64,000 nucleotides of DNA from contig NZ_JANFQO010000001.1 in NCBI RefSeq assembly GCF_024437735.1, positions 186,001 through 250,000 on the forward strand, in the 5' to 3' direction. How positions within the stretch are numbered: position 1 is the first letter of the stretch; the number at the start of each line of letters is the position of its first letter. This document shows positions 34,912 to 44,162 of this stretch, one piece after another. Made by a program: the position numbers and the translations under genes. Source of the DNA: Tahibacter harae (GTDB lineage Bacteria; Pseudomonadota; Gammaproteobacteria; Xanthomonadales; Rhodanobacteraceae). The notes beneath the pieces are model-generated. The model did no database searches, was not told the origin of the DNA, and saw nothing but the letters and a program-made list of their open reading frames with translations.

Positions 34912-37530
34912 CTACAGCAGCGCGCGCAGCCGGTACAGCGCTTCCAGCGCCGCCTTGGGCGTCAGCTCGTCCGGATCGATCTCGCGCAGCGCCCGCTCCG
35001 CCGCACTCGGCGCCGCAAACAATCCCATCTGCTGCGGCGCGGCCAGCGCCGCCGGCGTGGTTGCGGCCGTTGCCGGCGCGGGCTGCTGTTCCAGCGCGGC
35101 CAGGTAGCGCCGCGCGTTGCTGATGACGCCCTTGGGCAGGCCCGCCAGCGCGGCGACCTGCAGGCCGAAGCTGCGGTTGGCCGGACCTTCCTTGACCGCA
35201 TGCATGAACACCAGCGTGTCGCCGTATTCGACCGCGTCCAGATGCACGTTGGCGATGCCGCTGTACTGCGCGCTGAGTTCGGTCAGCTCGAAATAGTGCG
35301 TGGCGAACAAGGTGTAGGCGCGGTTGCGTTCAGCCAGCTGCACGGCGCAGGCCTTGGCCAGGGCCAGGCCGTCGTAGGTTGAGGTGCCGCGGCCGACTTC
35401 GTCCATCAGCACCAGGCTGTGCTCAGTGGCATTGTGGAGAATGTTGGCCGTCTCGGCCATTTCCACCATGAAGGTGGACTGGCCGCGCGACAGGTCATCG
35501 CCGGCGCCGATGCGGGTGAAGATGCGGTCTATCGGCCCTATGCGCGCCGCATCTGCCGGCACGTAGCTGCCGATGTGCGCCAGCAGCACGATCAGCGCGG
35601 CCTGGCGCATGTAGGTCGATTTGCCGCCCATGTTGGGGCCGGTGATGACCAGCATGCGGCGGCGCTCGTCCAGCACCAGGTCGTTGGGCTCGAACGGATC
35701 GTCGCGCACCTGCTCGACCACCGGATGGCGGCCGCGAGTGATGTGGATGCCGGGCTCGTCGCCCAGTTCCGGCGCGGCCCAGTTCAGCGCATCGGCGCGG
35801 TCGGCCAGGGCGGCGAGCACGTCCAGCTCGGCCACCGCGGCGGCGGCCTGCTTGAGCGCGTGCAGCTGCGCGTTGAGCGTATCCAGCACGCTGTCGTACA
35901 GCGCGCGCTCGCGCATCAGCGAGCGTTCGCGCGCCGACAGCACCTTGTCCTCGAACGCCTTGAGTTCCTCGGTGATGTAGCGCTCGGCGCCCTTGATGGT
36001 CTGGCGCCGGGTGTAGTGGGTCGGCGCGCGCGCGGAATGCGCGTTGGTGATCTCGATGTAGTAGCCGTGGACGCGGTTGTAGCCGACCTTGAGCGTGGGG
36101 ATGCCGCTGGCCTCGCGCTCGCGCTGCTCCAGGTCGAGCAGGAACTGGTCGGCATTGGTGGACAGCGTGCGCAATTCGTCCAGTTCCGCGTCGAAGCCGC
36201 TGCGCACCACGCCGCCGTCGCGCAGCAGGGCCGGCGGCTGCTCGACCAGGGCCTGGGCGAGGTAGTCGGCCGTCTGCGCGTGCTCGCCGATCTGCGCGAC
36301 CAGGCTGGCCAGCAGCGGATTGTCGGCGCCTTCGAGCTGGCTGCGCAGAACCGGCGTCAGCAGCAGGCCGTCGCGCAGGGTGGACAGGTCGCGCGGCCGC
36401 GCCGAGCGCAGCGCGACCCGCGCCAGTATGCGTTCCAGATCGCCGATGCCGCGCAAGGTGTCGCGCAACGCAGCGCCGCGGCGCTCCTCGATCAGCGCGG
36501 CGATGGCCTGGTAGCGGTGGCGCAGCAGTTCGCGGCTGCGCAGCGGCCGATGCAGCCAGCGCTTGAGCAGGCGTGCGCCCATCGGCGTGACGCTGTGATC
36601 GAGCACGCCGAGCAAGGTGTGCTCGCTGCGGCCGCTGGCGTGCGTATCCAATTCCAGATTGCGGCGCGTCGCCGCGTCCAGCGCGATGGTCTCCGCGGCG
36701 TTTTCCACGGCCAGCCCGGACAGATGCGGCAGCGCGCTCTTCTGCGTTTCCTCCACATAGCCGAGCAGGCAGCCCGCCGCAGCGACCGCCAGCGGCAGGC
36801 CCTCGCAGCCGAAGCCGGACAGATCGCGCGTGCCGAAGAAGCGGCACAGCTGGCGCGTGGCGGTATCGCCGTCGAAATGCCAGGGCGCGCGCTTGCGCAG
36901 GCCGGGCAGCTCGGTGACGAAGCGCGCCCAGGCCACGTCCTCGCTGACCAGGGTTTCCGCCGGCTGCAAGCGCGCCAGTTCCGACGCCAGCGCCTCGGGC
37001 GTGGCCGCCTCGCTAAGCAGGAAGCGGCCGCTGGCCAGATCCACCCAGGCCAGGCCGTAGCCGTTCTTGCCGGCGGCGATGGCGAGCAGGAAATTGTCGC
37101 GCCGCTCTTCCAGCAACGCTTCGTCGGTCACCGTGCCCGGCGTAATCACGCGCACGACCTTGCGTTCCACCAGGCCCTTGGCCAGGGCCGGATCGCCGAT
37201 CTGCTCGCAGATCGCCGCCGATTCGCCCAGCTTCACCAGGCGTGCCAGATAGCCTTCGGCCGAATGATGCGGAATGCCGGCCATGGGAATCGGCTGCCCG
37301 GCGGAATTGCCGCGCTGGGTCAGGGTGATGTCGAGCAGCCGCGCCGCCTTGCGGGCGTCGTCGTAGAACAGCTCGTAGAAATCGCCCATGCGGAAGAACA
37401 GCAGCGTGTCCGGATAGTCCGCCTTGGCGGCGAAGTACTGGCGCATCAGCGGCGTGTGTTCGCCATTACCCGGCTTGCCGGACGAATTTTCTTTTGAAAC
37501 AGTGTTTTGCTCGATGGTGTCGGCGGCCAT
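34912..37530 (-). CDS. mutS: DNA mismatch repair protein MutS
   Basis: An 872-residue protein from ATG 37530 (a GTG two codons earlier is possible). The mismatch-recognition domain has the Phe-x-Glu motif in [11 protein letters not shown] followed by DITLTQRG. The connector, lever and clamp domains follow, with the lever/clamp motif YIEITNAHS. The ATPase domain has the Walker A motif GPNMGGKST at 631-639, then [14 protein letters not shown] and the Walker B / switch region [16 protein letters not shown] and [11 protein letters not shown]. Length and order are normal for MutS1. It binds mispaired bases and recruits MutL. It appears to be transcribed alone; no recA/recX or cinA neighbour is present. 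Confidence 0.98.
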   Translation of the reverse strand: MAADTIEQNTVSKENSSGKPGNGEHTPLMRQYFAAKADYPDTLLFFRMGDFYELFYDDARKAARLLDITLTQRGNSAGQPIPMAGIPHHSAEGYLARLVKLGESAAICEQIGDPALAKGLVERKVVRVITPGTVTDEALLEERRDNFLLAIAAGKNGYGLAWVDLASGRFLLSEAATPEALASELARLQPAETLVSEDVAWARFVTELPGLRKRAPWHFDGDTATRQLCRFFGTRDLSGFGCEGLPLAVAAAGCLLGYVEETQKSALPHLSGLAVENAAETIALDAATRRNLELDTHASGRSEHTLLGVLDHSVTPMGARLLKRWLHRPLRSRELLRHRYQAIAALIEERRGAALRDTLRGIGDLERILARVALRSARPRDLSTLRDGLLLTPVLRSQLEGADNPLLASLVAQIGEHAQTADYLAQALVEQPPALLRDGGVVRSGFDAELDELRTLSTNADQFLLDLEQREREASGIPTLKVGYNRVHGYYIEITNAHSARAPTHYTRRQTIKGAERYITEELKAFEDKVLSARERSLMRERALYDSVLDTLNAQLHALKQAAAAVAELDVLAALADRADALNWAAPELGDEPGIHITRGRHPVVEQVRDDPFEPNDLVLDERRRMLVITGPNMGGKSTYMRQAALIVLLAHIGSYVPADAARIGPIDRIFTRIGAGDDLSRGQSTFMVEMAETANILHNATEHSLVLMDEVGRGTSTYDGLALAKACAVQLAERNRAYTLFATHYFELTELSAQYSGIANVHLDAVEYGDTLVFMHAVKEGPANRSFGLQVAALAGLPKGVISNARRYLAALEQQPAPATAATTPAALAAPQQMGLFAAPSAAERALREIDPDELTPKAALEALYRLRALL

Positions 37531-37845
37531 GATCACGGGGGCTTTGCTTCGGAATGTCGGTTCGCGTACGTCGGCATGTCCACCGGGGGTCCACGCGCGG
37601 CGGACGCCCGGGCGCGCAGGTCCACGGTCCGCGCCGGCGTACCGGCAGGGGACTCACGGAAACCGTGACGCCGCAAACCAAGGCCGTGGAGTATCGCCTG
37701 TCGCAGGCCCGGCTGCAGGTCTTGACGCGGGGCCAGGCCTGCGCGGCCTGCATGGCGAGACAGGGCGCCCCCGCACCGCGGGCCTTGCCGGTCCGCCGAC
37801 AGCTCGCAAGGTGCTCCGGCCGGCCCGCCGCGTGCGGGCCCGGCG
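37531..37845. other. 315-bp region upstream of mutS
   Basis: No convincing gene. A TCACGG-AAA-CCGTGA inverted repeat lies at 37654-37668 and could act as an operator or a weak hairpin. The mutS promoter is expected here, but no clear -35/-10 pair is visible. Confidence 0.35.
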
Positions 37846-38463
37846 CTACGGCGGCGAGGACGACGCGGGATGCCGCCGATACCGCGGCCGGCGGGCCTGG
37901 GCACCGGCGAACCGGAATGTCGTGGGCACGGCTGCGCCGGGATGCGACGGATCGGTGGACAGGACCGTGCGGCCGTTGCGGCCGTCGCCATTGCTGTCGT
38001 AGGCGGCGCAGGCCTGGTTGCGGATCGTCGCCGGCGGGGTGGCCACCACGTCCGCCTCAATGCGGATGGCGACCGCTGCCGCGCCGGAGGCCAGCGCACC
38101 GTTCCAGCGCACCCGGTTGCCGGCGAGATCGACCGTGATCGTGCCGGCGTCGGCATCCACGCGACGCAGCGCCAGTTCCGCGGGAAGCACATCGACGAGT
38201 TCATCGCTGACCGGATCGTCCGGCCGGTCGCCGCTGCCGCGGTTGAACAGCAGAATGTCGTAGATCACCGGCCGGCTCGCCGTGCCGGCCTGGGCGACGG
38301 ACAGGATGGCCGCGACCCGCGCGGCCGGCGCTTCGCCGCCGCGCGGGTTCGCTGCGGCATCGCACGCGAACGCCGGCATGTCCAGGAGCAGGAGCAGCAG
38401 CCAGCCCAGCGCCAGGCCATGGCGGCAGCAGCTCCTCACGGGCTTCCGCTGCCTGGCGCCCAC
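37846..38463 (-). CDS. Secreted DUF11-domain protein
   Basis: A 205-residue protein starting at GTG 38463, 22 bases after the stop of the 868-aa gene. Basic residues followed by GLALGWLLLLLLDMPAFA form a signal peptide. The mature part is one DUF11 (conserved repeat) domain: VIYDILLFNRGSG, then ELVDVLPAELALRRV and VRWNGALASGAAAVAIRIEA. It ends in an Arg/Pro-rich tail. DUF11 domains are beta-sandwiches common in surface proteins. It is the last gene of the beta-helix operon. Confidence 0.75.
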   Translation of the reverse strand: MGARQRKPVRSCCRHGLALGWLLLLLLDMPAFACDAAANPRGGEAPAARVAAILSVAQAGTASRPVIYDILLFNRGSGDRPDDPVSDELVDVLPAELALRRVDADAGTITVDLAGNRVRWNGALASGAAAVAIRIEADVVATPPATIRNQACAAYDSNGDGRNGRTVLSTDPSHPGAAVPTTFRFAGAQARRPRYRRHPASSSPP

Positions 38464-38485
38464 GCGACGACGAGCCGCGCAGCCG

Positions 38486-41092
38486 TCAGCGCAACCCCGC
38501 GCCGCCGCCGGCCGCCGCGCTGCGCGCCGGATCGGTCACACCCGCGCCATCGGCATACGGAACATCGACGCCGTCGCGGAAGATGACCAGCGTATTGCTG
38601 TCGGCTGCGTTCGTTGCGCCGGCGGCATGGGCGACGAAGGTGGCCGCTTCGGCAGGGCTGTCGCCGCGGACCGGCACCCGCACGATCCACACCAGACTGG
38701 TTCCGGGCGGCAGCGTCGCCATGTCGGCGAAACCGCCCGCACCGCCCAGTTCGTTGCAGGCAGTGCCGGGCGCGCCGCCCACACAGCGCCATTGCACGTT
38801 GGCTGCGTCGAAGGCGGGATCGAGGCTGGCGCCCAGTGCCACGTTCGCAGCGGTATCGTTGCCGCTGTTGGCGAGGGTGACGAAGTAGTCGCGCACCTGG
38901 CCGTAGCGCGCATAGTCGCCAGCATCGGTGACGCTGAGCTGCAATCGCGCGCCGCCCGCCGCACAGGTCACGCCGACATTGCTGACATTGGCACTGGCCA
39001 GCGTGCCTGCGGCGCCGGCCAGCGTGCAGTGCTGGCCGGCCGGCTGCGTGGTCACGCTGACGACGTAGCTGTCGCCCGGGGCGAAATGCGGTGTGAACAC
39101 GTAGGAGCCGTTGGCCGAGAGGGTCAGCGGATTGCCGCCGTTGATCGCCAGCGTGACCGTCGCCCCCGCTGCCAGACCGCTCAGCGTGCCGCCGACGGTA
39201 TACACAGCCGCGGCGCCGCAATGGATGACCACATTGCCGATATCGCTGTTGCCGACCGTGCCGCTGCCGTTGACCACCACGCAGGCTTGCGGCGGCAGGC
39301 TCGGCTGCGTGCCGACCGTCACGGCGTAGGGACTGCCGCTGGTGAGCGTGGTTCCGAACGCAAACGTGCCGTTCGCCTGGATGGGCAGGGCTTCATTGCC
39401 GCCGAGCAGGAGTACGAGACCGCTGCCGGCAAGTCCGGTGACGGTGCCGCCGATCGCGTACTGCGCCGGCGCGAACACCACCGCCAGCGTGCAACCGGTT
39501 TCCAGCGCTGCCGTGGTGAACATGCTGCCGACAAGACTGCCGCCGCAGCCGCTGACCGACTGCAGCACATTGCCGGCCGCGGGATGCAGCACGAGAGTGA
39601 CCGCCGCTGCATCGGGCTCGGCGCGATACCACGCGCTGCACGTGCCGCTGCTTTCTGCGCAATCGACCACGGCTGCACCCAGCAATGCCTGCGAAGCAAT
39701 CGCATCCACGTCGCCGGCCCCGGTGACGTCGACGACCAGCTGCGCCTGGCGCACTTCCACCGCGCCGATATCGCAGCCCGCGCCCTGCGGACGGGCGATG
39801 CCGCGCTGGTCGGCCGCCGGCGCGTCGGCGCAGGTTGCGGCATCGAGCGCGGCGCTGGCCGCGCCCGGCAGCATCACCGGCGTCGCGGCGCCGGCATCGT
39901 TCAGCGCGCCCAACTGTGGATCGCCGGCGACCAGATCGGCACAGACACTGCTTGCGGGGCAGCCGCCCTGGATGAGGCTGCGGCGCACGGTCACCCCGGT
40001 GCCGGTGATTGCATTCGGTCCGTTGTTCCAGACGATGGCGTTGACGAGCAGCGCAGCTGCAGTGCCGGTCTCGTCGGACGTCCAGTTGTAGACCGCGCCG
40101 GAGCCATCTTGGGGACCGATGTTGCCGCTGAACGTGACATTGTGCAGCACGGCAGTGCTGTCGCCGCCGGTGCCGCCGACGTTGGCGAAGGCAGCGCCGC
40201 CGAACGAAGCGCTGTTGCCGCTGAAGCTGCTGTTGCGCAGAACCGGGCTGGCACTGCCGTCGTCGATGCCGGCGCTCGCCAGCGCACCGCCGAAGCCAGC
40301 GCTGTTGCCGACGAAGGCGACGCTCTCCAGCGTCGCGCTGCAGCGGCCCTGGTTGCGTCCCAGACAGGCCATGCCGCCGCCGGTTGTCGCGCTATTGCCG
40401 CGGAAAACCAGCTGACGCAGGGTTGGACGGCAATCCTGTCCGGTGCCGGCGGCATGGCAGAGCAATCCGCCGCCGACGGCGTTTTCCATGCCGTTTGTGT
40501 CGTTGGCGAGACCGCCGCTGAGGATGAAGCCGTCCAGCACGGTGCTTGCCGCAGTGCTGCCATTCACTACGACGACGTGGTAGCTGTTGTCGCCGACGAT
40601 GCCGGCTGCGCTGGTAGTGACGCCCTGCGCATCGACGACATCGTCGCCGCCGATATCGCCGGACAGCACGCTGCGGTGGACGGCCGGATCGCGTTCGTCG
40701 CGGTTACTCTCGTTGCCGCCGAAGCCGCCGTATGCGGCAACGCCGGAGCGGAGCGCGAAGGCCGCCGTGCGATCCGTGCCGGCCGCCGGCGTGTACACGC
40801 CGGCGGCCACCCAGATTTCGCTGCACGCCGGACTGGCCAGCGCGGCCGGCAGAGGCTTCGCCTGCGCCCAGCTGCTGCCGTCGTTGCCCGCCACGCCGCT
40901 CGTGGTGACGCGGCAGGTGGCAGCCTGTGCCGAGGCGCCGATAACCAGCAACGCAACGCCAAGCAGCCGCGCTGACCAGGCGGATGCAGCAACGGCGACG
41001 GGCCGCGCGACGCCTCCGGACCGCACCAGATCCGGGCGCTGTCCCGCGCACGCCAAGGCCGGCAGCATCCCTTTCGCATCGAGGCGGCTCAT
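38486..41092 (-). CDS. Secreted beta-helix (choice-of-anchor Q-like) protein
   Basis: An 868-residue protein from ATG 41092, with GGAGAA upstream, inside the stop of the previous gene (ATGA overlap). The N-terminus is long, with a hydrophobic export signal at about 40-58 (LLGVALLVIGASAQA). Residues 60-400 are a right-handed beta-helix with repeats such as RGNSATTGGGMAC and SGNSASFGGAAFANVGG, ending in the DQRGIARPQGAGCDIGAVE motif typical of choice-of-anchor Q proteins. Two GTVTGLAGSGLVLLL-type beta modules and a DUF11-like domain (QVRDYFVTLANSG, VQWRCVGG) follow. The C-terminal half is paralogous to that of the 953-aa protein upstream. Confidence 0.82.
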   Translation of the reverse strand: MSRLDAKGMLPALACAGQRPDLVRSGGVARPVAVAASAWSARLLGVALLVIGASAQAATCRVTTSGVAGNDGSSWAQAKPLPAALASPACSEIWVAAGVYTPAAGTDRTAAFALRSGVAAYGGFGGNESNRDERDPAVHRSVLSGDIGGDDVVDAQGVTTSAAGIVGDNSYHVVVVNGSTAASTVLDGFILSGGLANDTNGMENAVGGGLLCHAAGTGQDCRPTLRQLVFRGNSATTGGGMACLGRNQGRCSATLESVAFVGNSAGFGGALASAGIDDGSASPVLRNSSFSGNSASFGGAAFANVGGTGGDSTAVLHNVTFSGNIGPQDGSGAVYNWTSDETGTAAALLVNAIVWNNGPNAITGTGVTVRRSLIQGGCPASSVCADLVAGDPQLGALNDAGAATPVMLPGAASAALDAATCADAPAADQRGIARPQGAGCDIGAVEVRQAQLVVDVTGAGDVDAIASQALLGAAVVDCAESSGTCSAWYRAEPDAAAVTLVLHPAAGNVLQSVSGCGGSLVGSMFTTAALETGCTLAVVFAPAQYAIGGTVTGLAGSGLVLLLGGNEALPIQANGTFAFGTTLTSGSPYAVTVGTQPSLPPQACVVVNGSGTVGNSDIGNVVIHCGAAAVYTVGGTLSGLAAGATVTLAINGGNPLTLSANGSYVFTPHFAPGDSYVVSVTTQPAGQHCTLAGAAGTLASANVSNVGVTCAAGGARLQLSVTDAGDYARYGQVRDYFVTLANSGNDTAANVALGASLDPAFDAANVQWRCVGGAPGTACNELGGAGGFADMATLPPGTSLVWIVRVPVRGDSPAEAATFVAHAAGATNAADSNTLVIFRDGVDVPYADGAGVTDPARSAAAGGGAGLR

Positions 41093-43950
41093 TGCAGTTC
41101 TCCGGTGGCATGGCTTGCGGGTTGCGGCAGCGCGAGCGGGCGCTGCGCGCCTTCGAGCAGCACGGTGGACGTGCCCGCCGCACCGGCGACACGGCCGGCG
41201 GCGAGCCGGGCGCCGGCGACGATGCGCGCCCAGCCGCTGGCCTGCTGCCGGCCGGCGCGATCCGTTCCGAGCAGACGCACGAACTCCGCGCCGAGGTACG
41301 CCAGGCGCTGCACCGCGACCTCCCCTTCCGGTGTCTGCAGCACACGCACGACGCTGATGCCGTCGCTGCGGGCGCGCGGCCAGTCGACCGTCACGCTTTG
41401 TTCGTCGGGCAGTTGCAGCGGTTCCACCGCGCGCGTGCCGTCGCCGTACGGCAGGTCCAGGCTGTCGCGGAAGAGGACCAGTGCATCGGTATCGGCATCG
41501 GAAAGGCCGCTGCCGGCAGGCGGCGGCAGCAGATTCACCGCGAACGTAGCGTCGATTGCGTCGCTGCCGCCCAGCACAGGCACGCTGACCAGCCAGGTGA
41601 CGCTGCTGTTGGGCGGCAGGTTGGCCGTGTCAGAGAAACCGCCGGCGCCGGCGCCGCCGCAAAGACTCGCGCCGCCCAGGCATTGCCACTGCACGTTCGC
41701 CACGTCGAACGCGGCGCTGAATACACCGGCGAGCGCCACACCGTTGGCCGCCCTGTTGCCGGTATTGCCCAGCGTGACGAAGTAGTCGCGCACGTAGCCG
41801 TAGCGCGCGAATGCGTGGCCGTCGTCGACGTCGAGGTGCAGCTCCGCCGCCAGCGGCGCGCAGCTCGCATCGACATTGGTGACGTCGGCACCCTGCACCG
41901 TGCCGCTGGCGTGGGTCATCGTGCACCAGTGTCCCTGCGGCTGCGTCTTCACGGTGACGACGTAGTTCGCACCGTCGACCAGCCGCGCCGCGAACGCATA
42001 GCTGCCGTTGACCGACCGCACGAGATCGCCGCCGCCGTTGAGTTGCAGTACCAGGCTGCCGCCGCCAAGGCCGCTCACCGCGCCGCCGATCGCGCGGGTG
42101 TCCGCCGCACCGCAATTGACGACGACATTGCCGACATCGGCGCTGCCCATCGTGCCGCTGCCGTTGATGACGACGCAGGACTGCGCCGGTGCCTGCGGCT
42201 GGGTGGCGACGCTGACCGCATAGGCCGCACCGGGCGCAAGCGCCGTCGTGAAGGCGAAACTGCCATCCGCGCCGACAGGCAGCGTTTCGCCGGCACCGGC
42301 CAGCGACAGCACGAGACCGTTGCCAAGCAGGCCGATCACGGTGCCGCCGACACGGTGCGGCGGTATCGCCGCTTCTTCGTTGACGGCCGATACATCCGGC
42401 GGGTCGATACCGGCGTAGGCCGGATCGGTACTGCCCGCCGGCCCGATCACAATGGTGTAGGCCTGGTCGCCGTCGCTGACGCCGTCGTCCAGTCCGGTGA
42501 CGGTGATGGTCTGCGGCCGGTTCCAGTTGGCCTGCGTGATGGTCAGGCTGGCCGGGAAGACAACGCCTTCGCTGGCGTCGCTGCTGGCCAGGGCCAGGCT
42601 GACATCGGCTTTCGGGTAGCGCGCGAGCACGATGCTGAAGGTCGCCGTGCCGCCGGTCTCGGAGGTGACCAGGCCGCTGGTCGGCGTGACGCGGATGCCG
42701 GCGGCGACGGAGTTGGCTTGGTATTCGTAGGCGCCTATGTCCAGGACAGGTGCGGGACCGTTGCCGGTATCGGCCACGCCGCTGTCGTCGAGCGGACGCG
42801 GGTTGCCGTCGAGATCCGGCCCGGCCCATCCGTAGCTGTTGTCGCCCGCGTCGATGGCCGGGCTGCCGGCATCCAGGTGATAGTCGTTGGGTCCGGCGAA
42901 GCCGGGCGGCTGGTCGAGGCTGCCAGCGGCAGCGCCCGCGCCGGGCATGATGTTATGGACGGACGTGACGTTGCCGATGCTGCCGTAATCGTTGTCCCAG
43001 ACGATGGAATTGCGCACCTGCACGTTCAGCGCCGGCCGCACGAACAGCGCGCCCTGCACCGAGTTGCCGGCGATCGTGACGTTGCGCAGTTCCGCCACGG
43101 CGGCGTCCTCGTGGAACTGCATCAGCGCGCTGCCGGCCGCGGCCAGATGGTTGCCGGTGACAAGGCTGCCGAGCATCCCGAAATGGCTTCTGTTCCAGAT
43201 GACCGAGCGGCTGTCGGCGGCGCCGTTGTCCTCGAAACGCGAGTGCACGACGGAGGTCACTTCCCCGCCGGGGATCGCATCGCCGTCGTCGCCGGCGATG
43301 GCGGCACCGTCCGGGGCAGCATTGCGCATGAAGCGCGAAGTGTTGATGTTCACCCTGGCCCGGGACGACAGCGCACCACCCAGCGTCGAGGCGACGTTGC
43401 CCTCGAATACGCAATCGTCCACCGTCAGCGCGCCCGCGGCGCGAATCGCGCCGCCGTCCGTCAGCGAGCGGCCGTTGCGCAGCTGCACCGCGCGCAGGCT
43501 GAGGTCGCCGCTGGCGCGAACATCGAGAAAGCGGAACGCCGGTGCCGATGCGCCGCGTTCCAGCACACCGTTGCGCAGGGCGAGCGTGCTGCTGACGAAG
43601 GGCAGCGCGTTGGCGCCGTTCGCATCGGTATACGGCGCATCGCCCAGGACCAGCGTGTTGCCGCCAAGATCAATCGTGTCGTCGGTCGTGTTGGCGTTGG
43701 CGCAGTCGATCGCCTGGCGCAGTTCCGCCACCCGCGCAGCGTTATTGGTGCCGGCCAAGGCGTAGGGGAATGCGAATCCGGCGCAACTGCCCGCCGTCTC
43801 CCCGCCTGCGCGGCCAGCGCCGGACACCGGGTCGCTGTCGCCGCTGCGCGGAACGCCGACGGTCTGCGCCGGCGCCGGCCCGCCGGCGCCGCACAGCAGC
43901 ATCGCCAGCCACAGCAGCGGGCGCTTTGCGCGAGGCGCGAAAATCTTCAT
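41089..43950 (-). CDS. Secreted beta-helix / Calx-beta-like protein
   Basis: A 953-residue protein. ATG 43950 is chosen because GGAGAA lies six bases upstream and a signal peptide (RPLLWLAMLLCGAGGPAPAQ) follows; the frame is open further upstream. Residues about 80-430 form a parallel beta-helix (CVFEGNVASTLGGALSSRAR, ATIAGNSVQG-like turns, ending LDIGAYEYQ). A Calx-beta-like domain (GGTATFSIVLARYPKADV) comes next, then two carboxypeptidase-regulatory-like modules (IGLLGNGLVLSLAGAGE, VSGLGGGSLVLQLNGGG) and a DUF11-like domain (YVRDYFVTLGNTGN). First gene of the operon, 212 bases after the hybrid regulator gene. Likely a surface or secreted carbohydrate- or matrix-associated protein. Confidence 0.82.
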   Translation of the reverse strand: MKIFAPRAKRPLLWLAMLLCGAGGPAPAQTVGVPRSGDSDPVSGAGRAGGETAGSCAGFAFPYALAGTNNAARVAELRQAIDCANANTTDDTIDLGGNTLVLGDAPYTDANGANALPFVSSTLALRNGVLERGASAPAFRFLDVRASGDLSLRAVQLRNGRSLTDGGAIRAAGALTVDDCVFEGNVASTLGGALSSRARVNINTSRFMRNAAPDGAAIAGDDGDAIPGGEVTSVVHSRFEDNGAADSRSVIWNRSHFGMLGSLVTGNHLAAAGSALMQFHEDAAVAELRNVTIAGNSVQGALFVRPALNVQVRNSIVWDNDYGSIGNVTSVHNIMPGAGAAAGSLDQPPGFAGPNDYHLDAGSPAIDAGDNSYGWAGPDLDGNPRPLDDSGVADTGNGPAPVLDIGAYEYQANSVAAGIRVTPTSGLVTSETGGTATFSIVLARYPKADVSLALASSDASEGVVFPASLTITQANWNRPQTITVTGLDDGVSDGDQAYTIVIGPAGSTDPAYAGIDPPDVSAVNEEAAIPPHRVGGTVIGLLGNGLVLSLAGAGETLPVGADGSFAFTTALAPGAAYAVSVATQPQAPAQSCVVINGSGTMGSADVGNVVVNCGAADTRAIGGAVSGLGGGSLVLQLNGGGDLVRSVNGSYAFAARLVDGANYVVTVKTQPQGHWCTMTHASGTVQGADVTNVDASCAPLAAELHLDVDDGHAFARYGYVRDYFVTLGNTGNRAANGVALAGVFSAAFDVANVQWQCLGGASLCGGAGAGGFSDTANLPPNSSVTWLVSVPVLGGSDAIDATFAVNLLPPPAGSGLSDADTDALVLFRDSLDLPYGDGTRAVEPLQLPDEQSVTVDWPRARSDGISVVRVLQTPEGEVAVQRLAYLGAEFVRLLGTDRAGRQQASGWARIVAGARLAAGRVAGAAGTSTVLLEGAQRPLALPQPASHATGELQ

Positions 43951-44060
43951 CGCTGTTCTCCGTGTGATCGGCCCTGCACGACCGGTTTCGCGTGCCGATA
44001 CGGCAGGCGCGGATCGCAGCAGCCCCAGCGCAAGCGTGGTCGGATCGTTCGCGAATGCCC

Positions 44061-44098
44061 ATGTCCTGAGCGGACATGCGCATGCACGCAGCGGACAT
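44061..44098. promoter_or_regulatory. Two AGCGGACAT direct repeats 21 bp apart, candidate AraC-type operator
   Basis: AGCGGACAT occurs at 44069-44077 and 44090-44098, exactly 21 bp (two helical turns) apart. ATGTCC at 44061-44066 also pairs with the GGACAT at 44072-44077. Tandem half-sites at about 21 bp are the classical binding pattern of AraC-family proteins. The site lies 111-148 bp before the beta-helix operon and just after the gene for an AraC-domain hybrid regulator. Confidence 0.55.
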
Positions 44099-44162
44099 CG
44101 CCCATCGCCGCGACGAAGGATCAATCACTTGCGCGCGGCCGCTCCGCGGCGGCGCCGGCGGA

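Noticed and set aside
37554-38138. A rightward frame with CAACMARQG opposite the DUF11 gene and in the gap upstream of mutS.
   Set aside because: The CxxC is isolated and not followed by His; the leftward DUF11 protein with a signal peptide explains most of the region.
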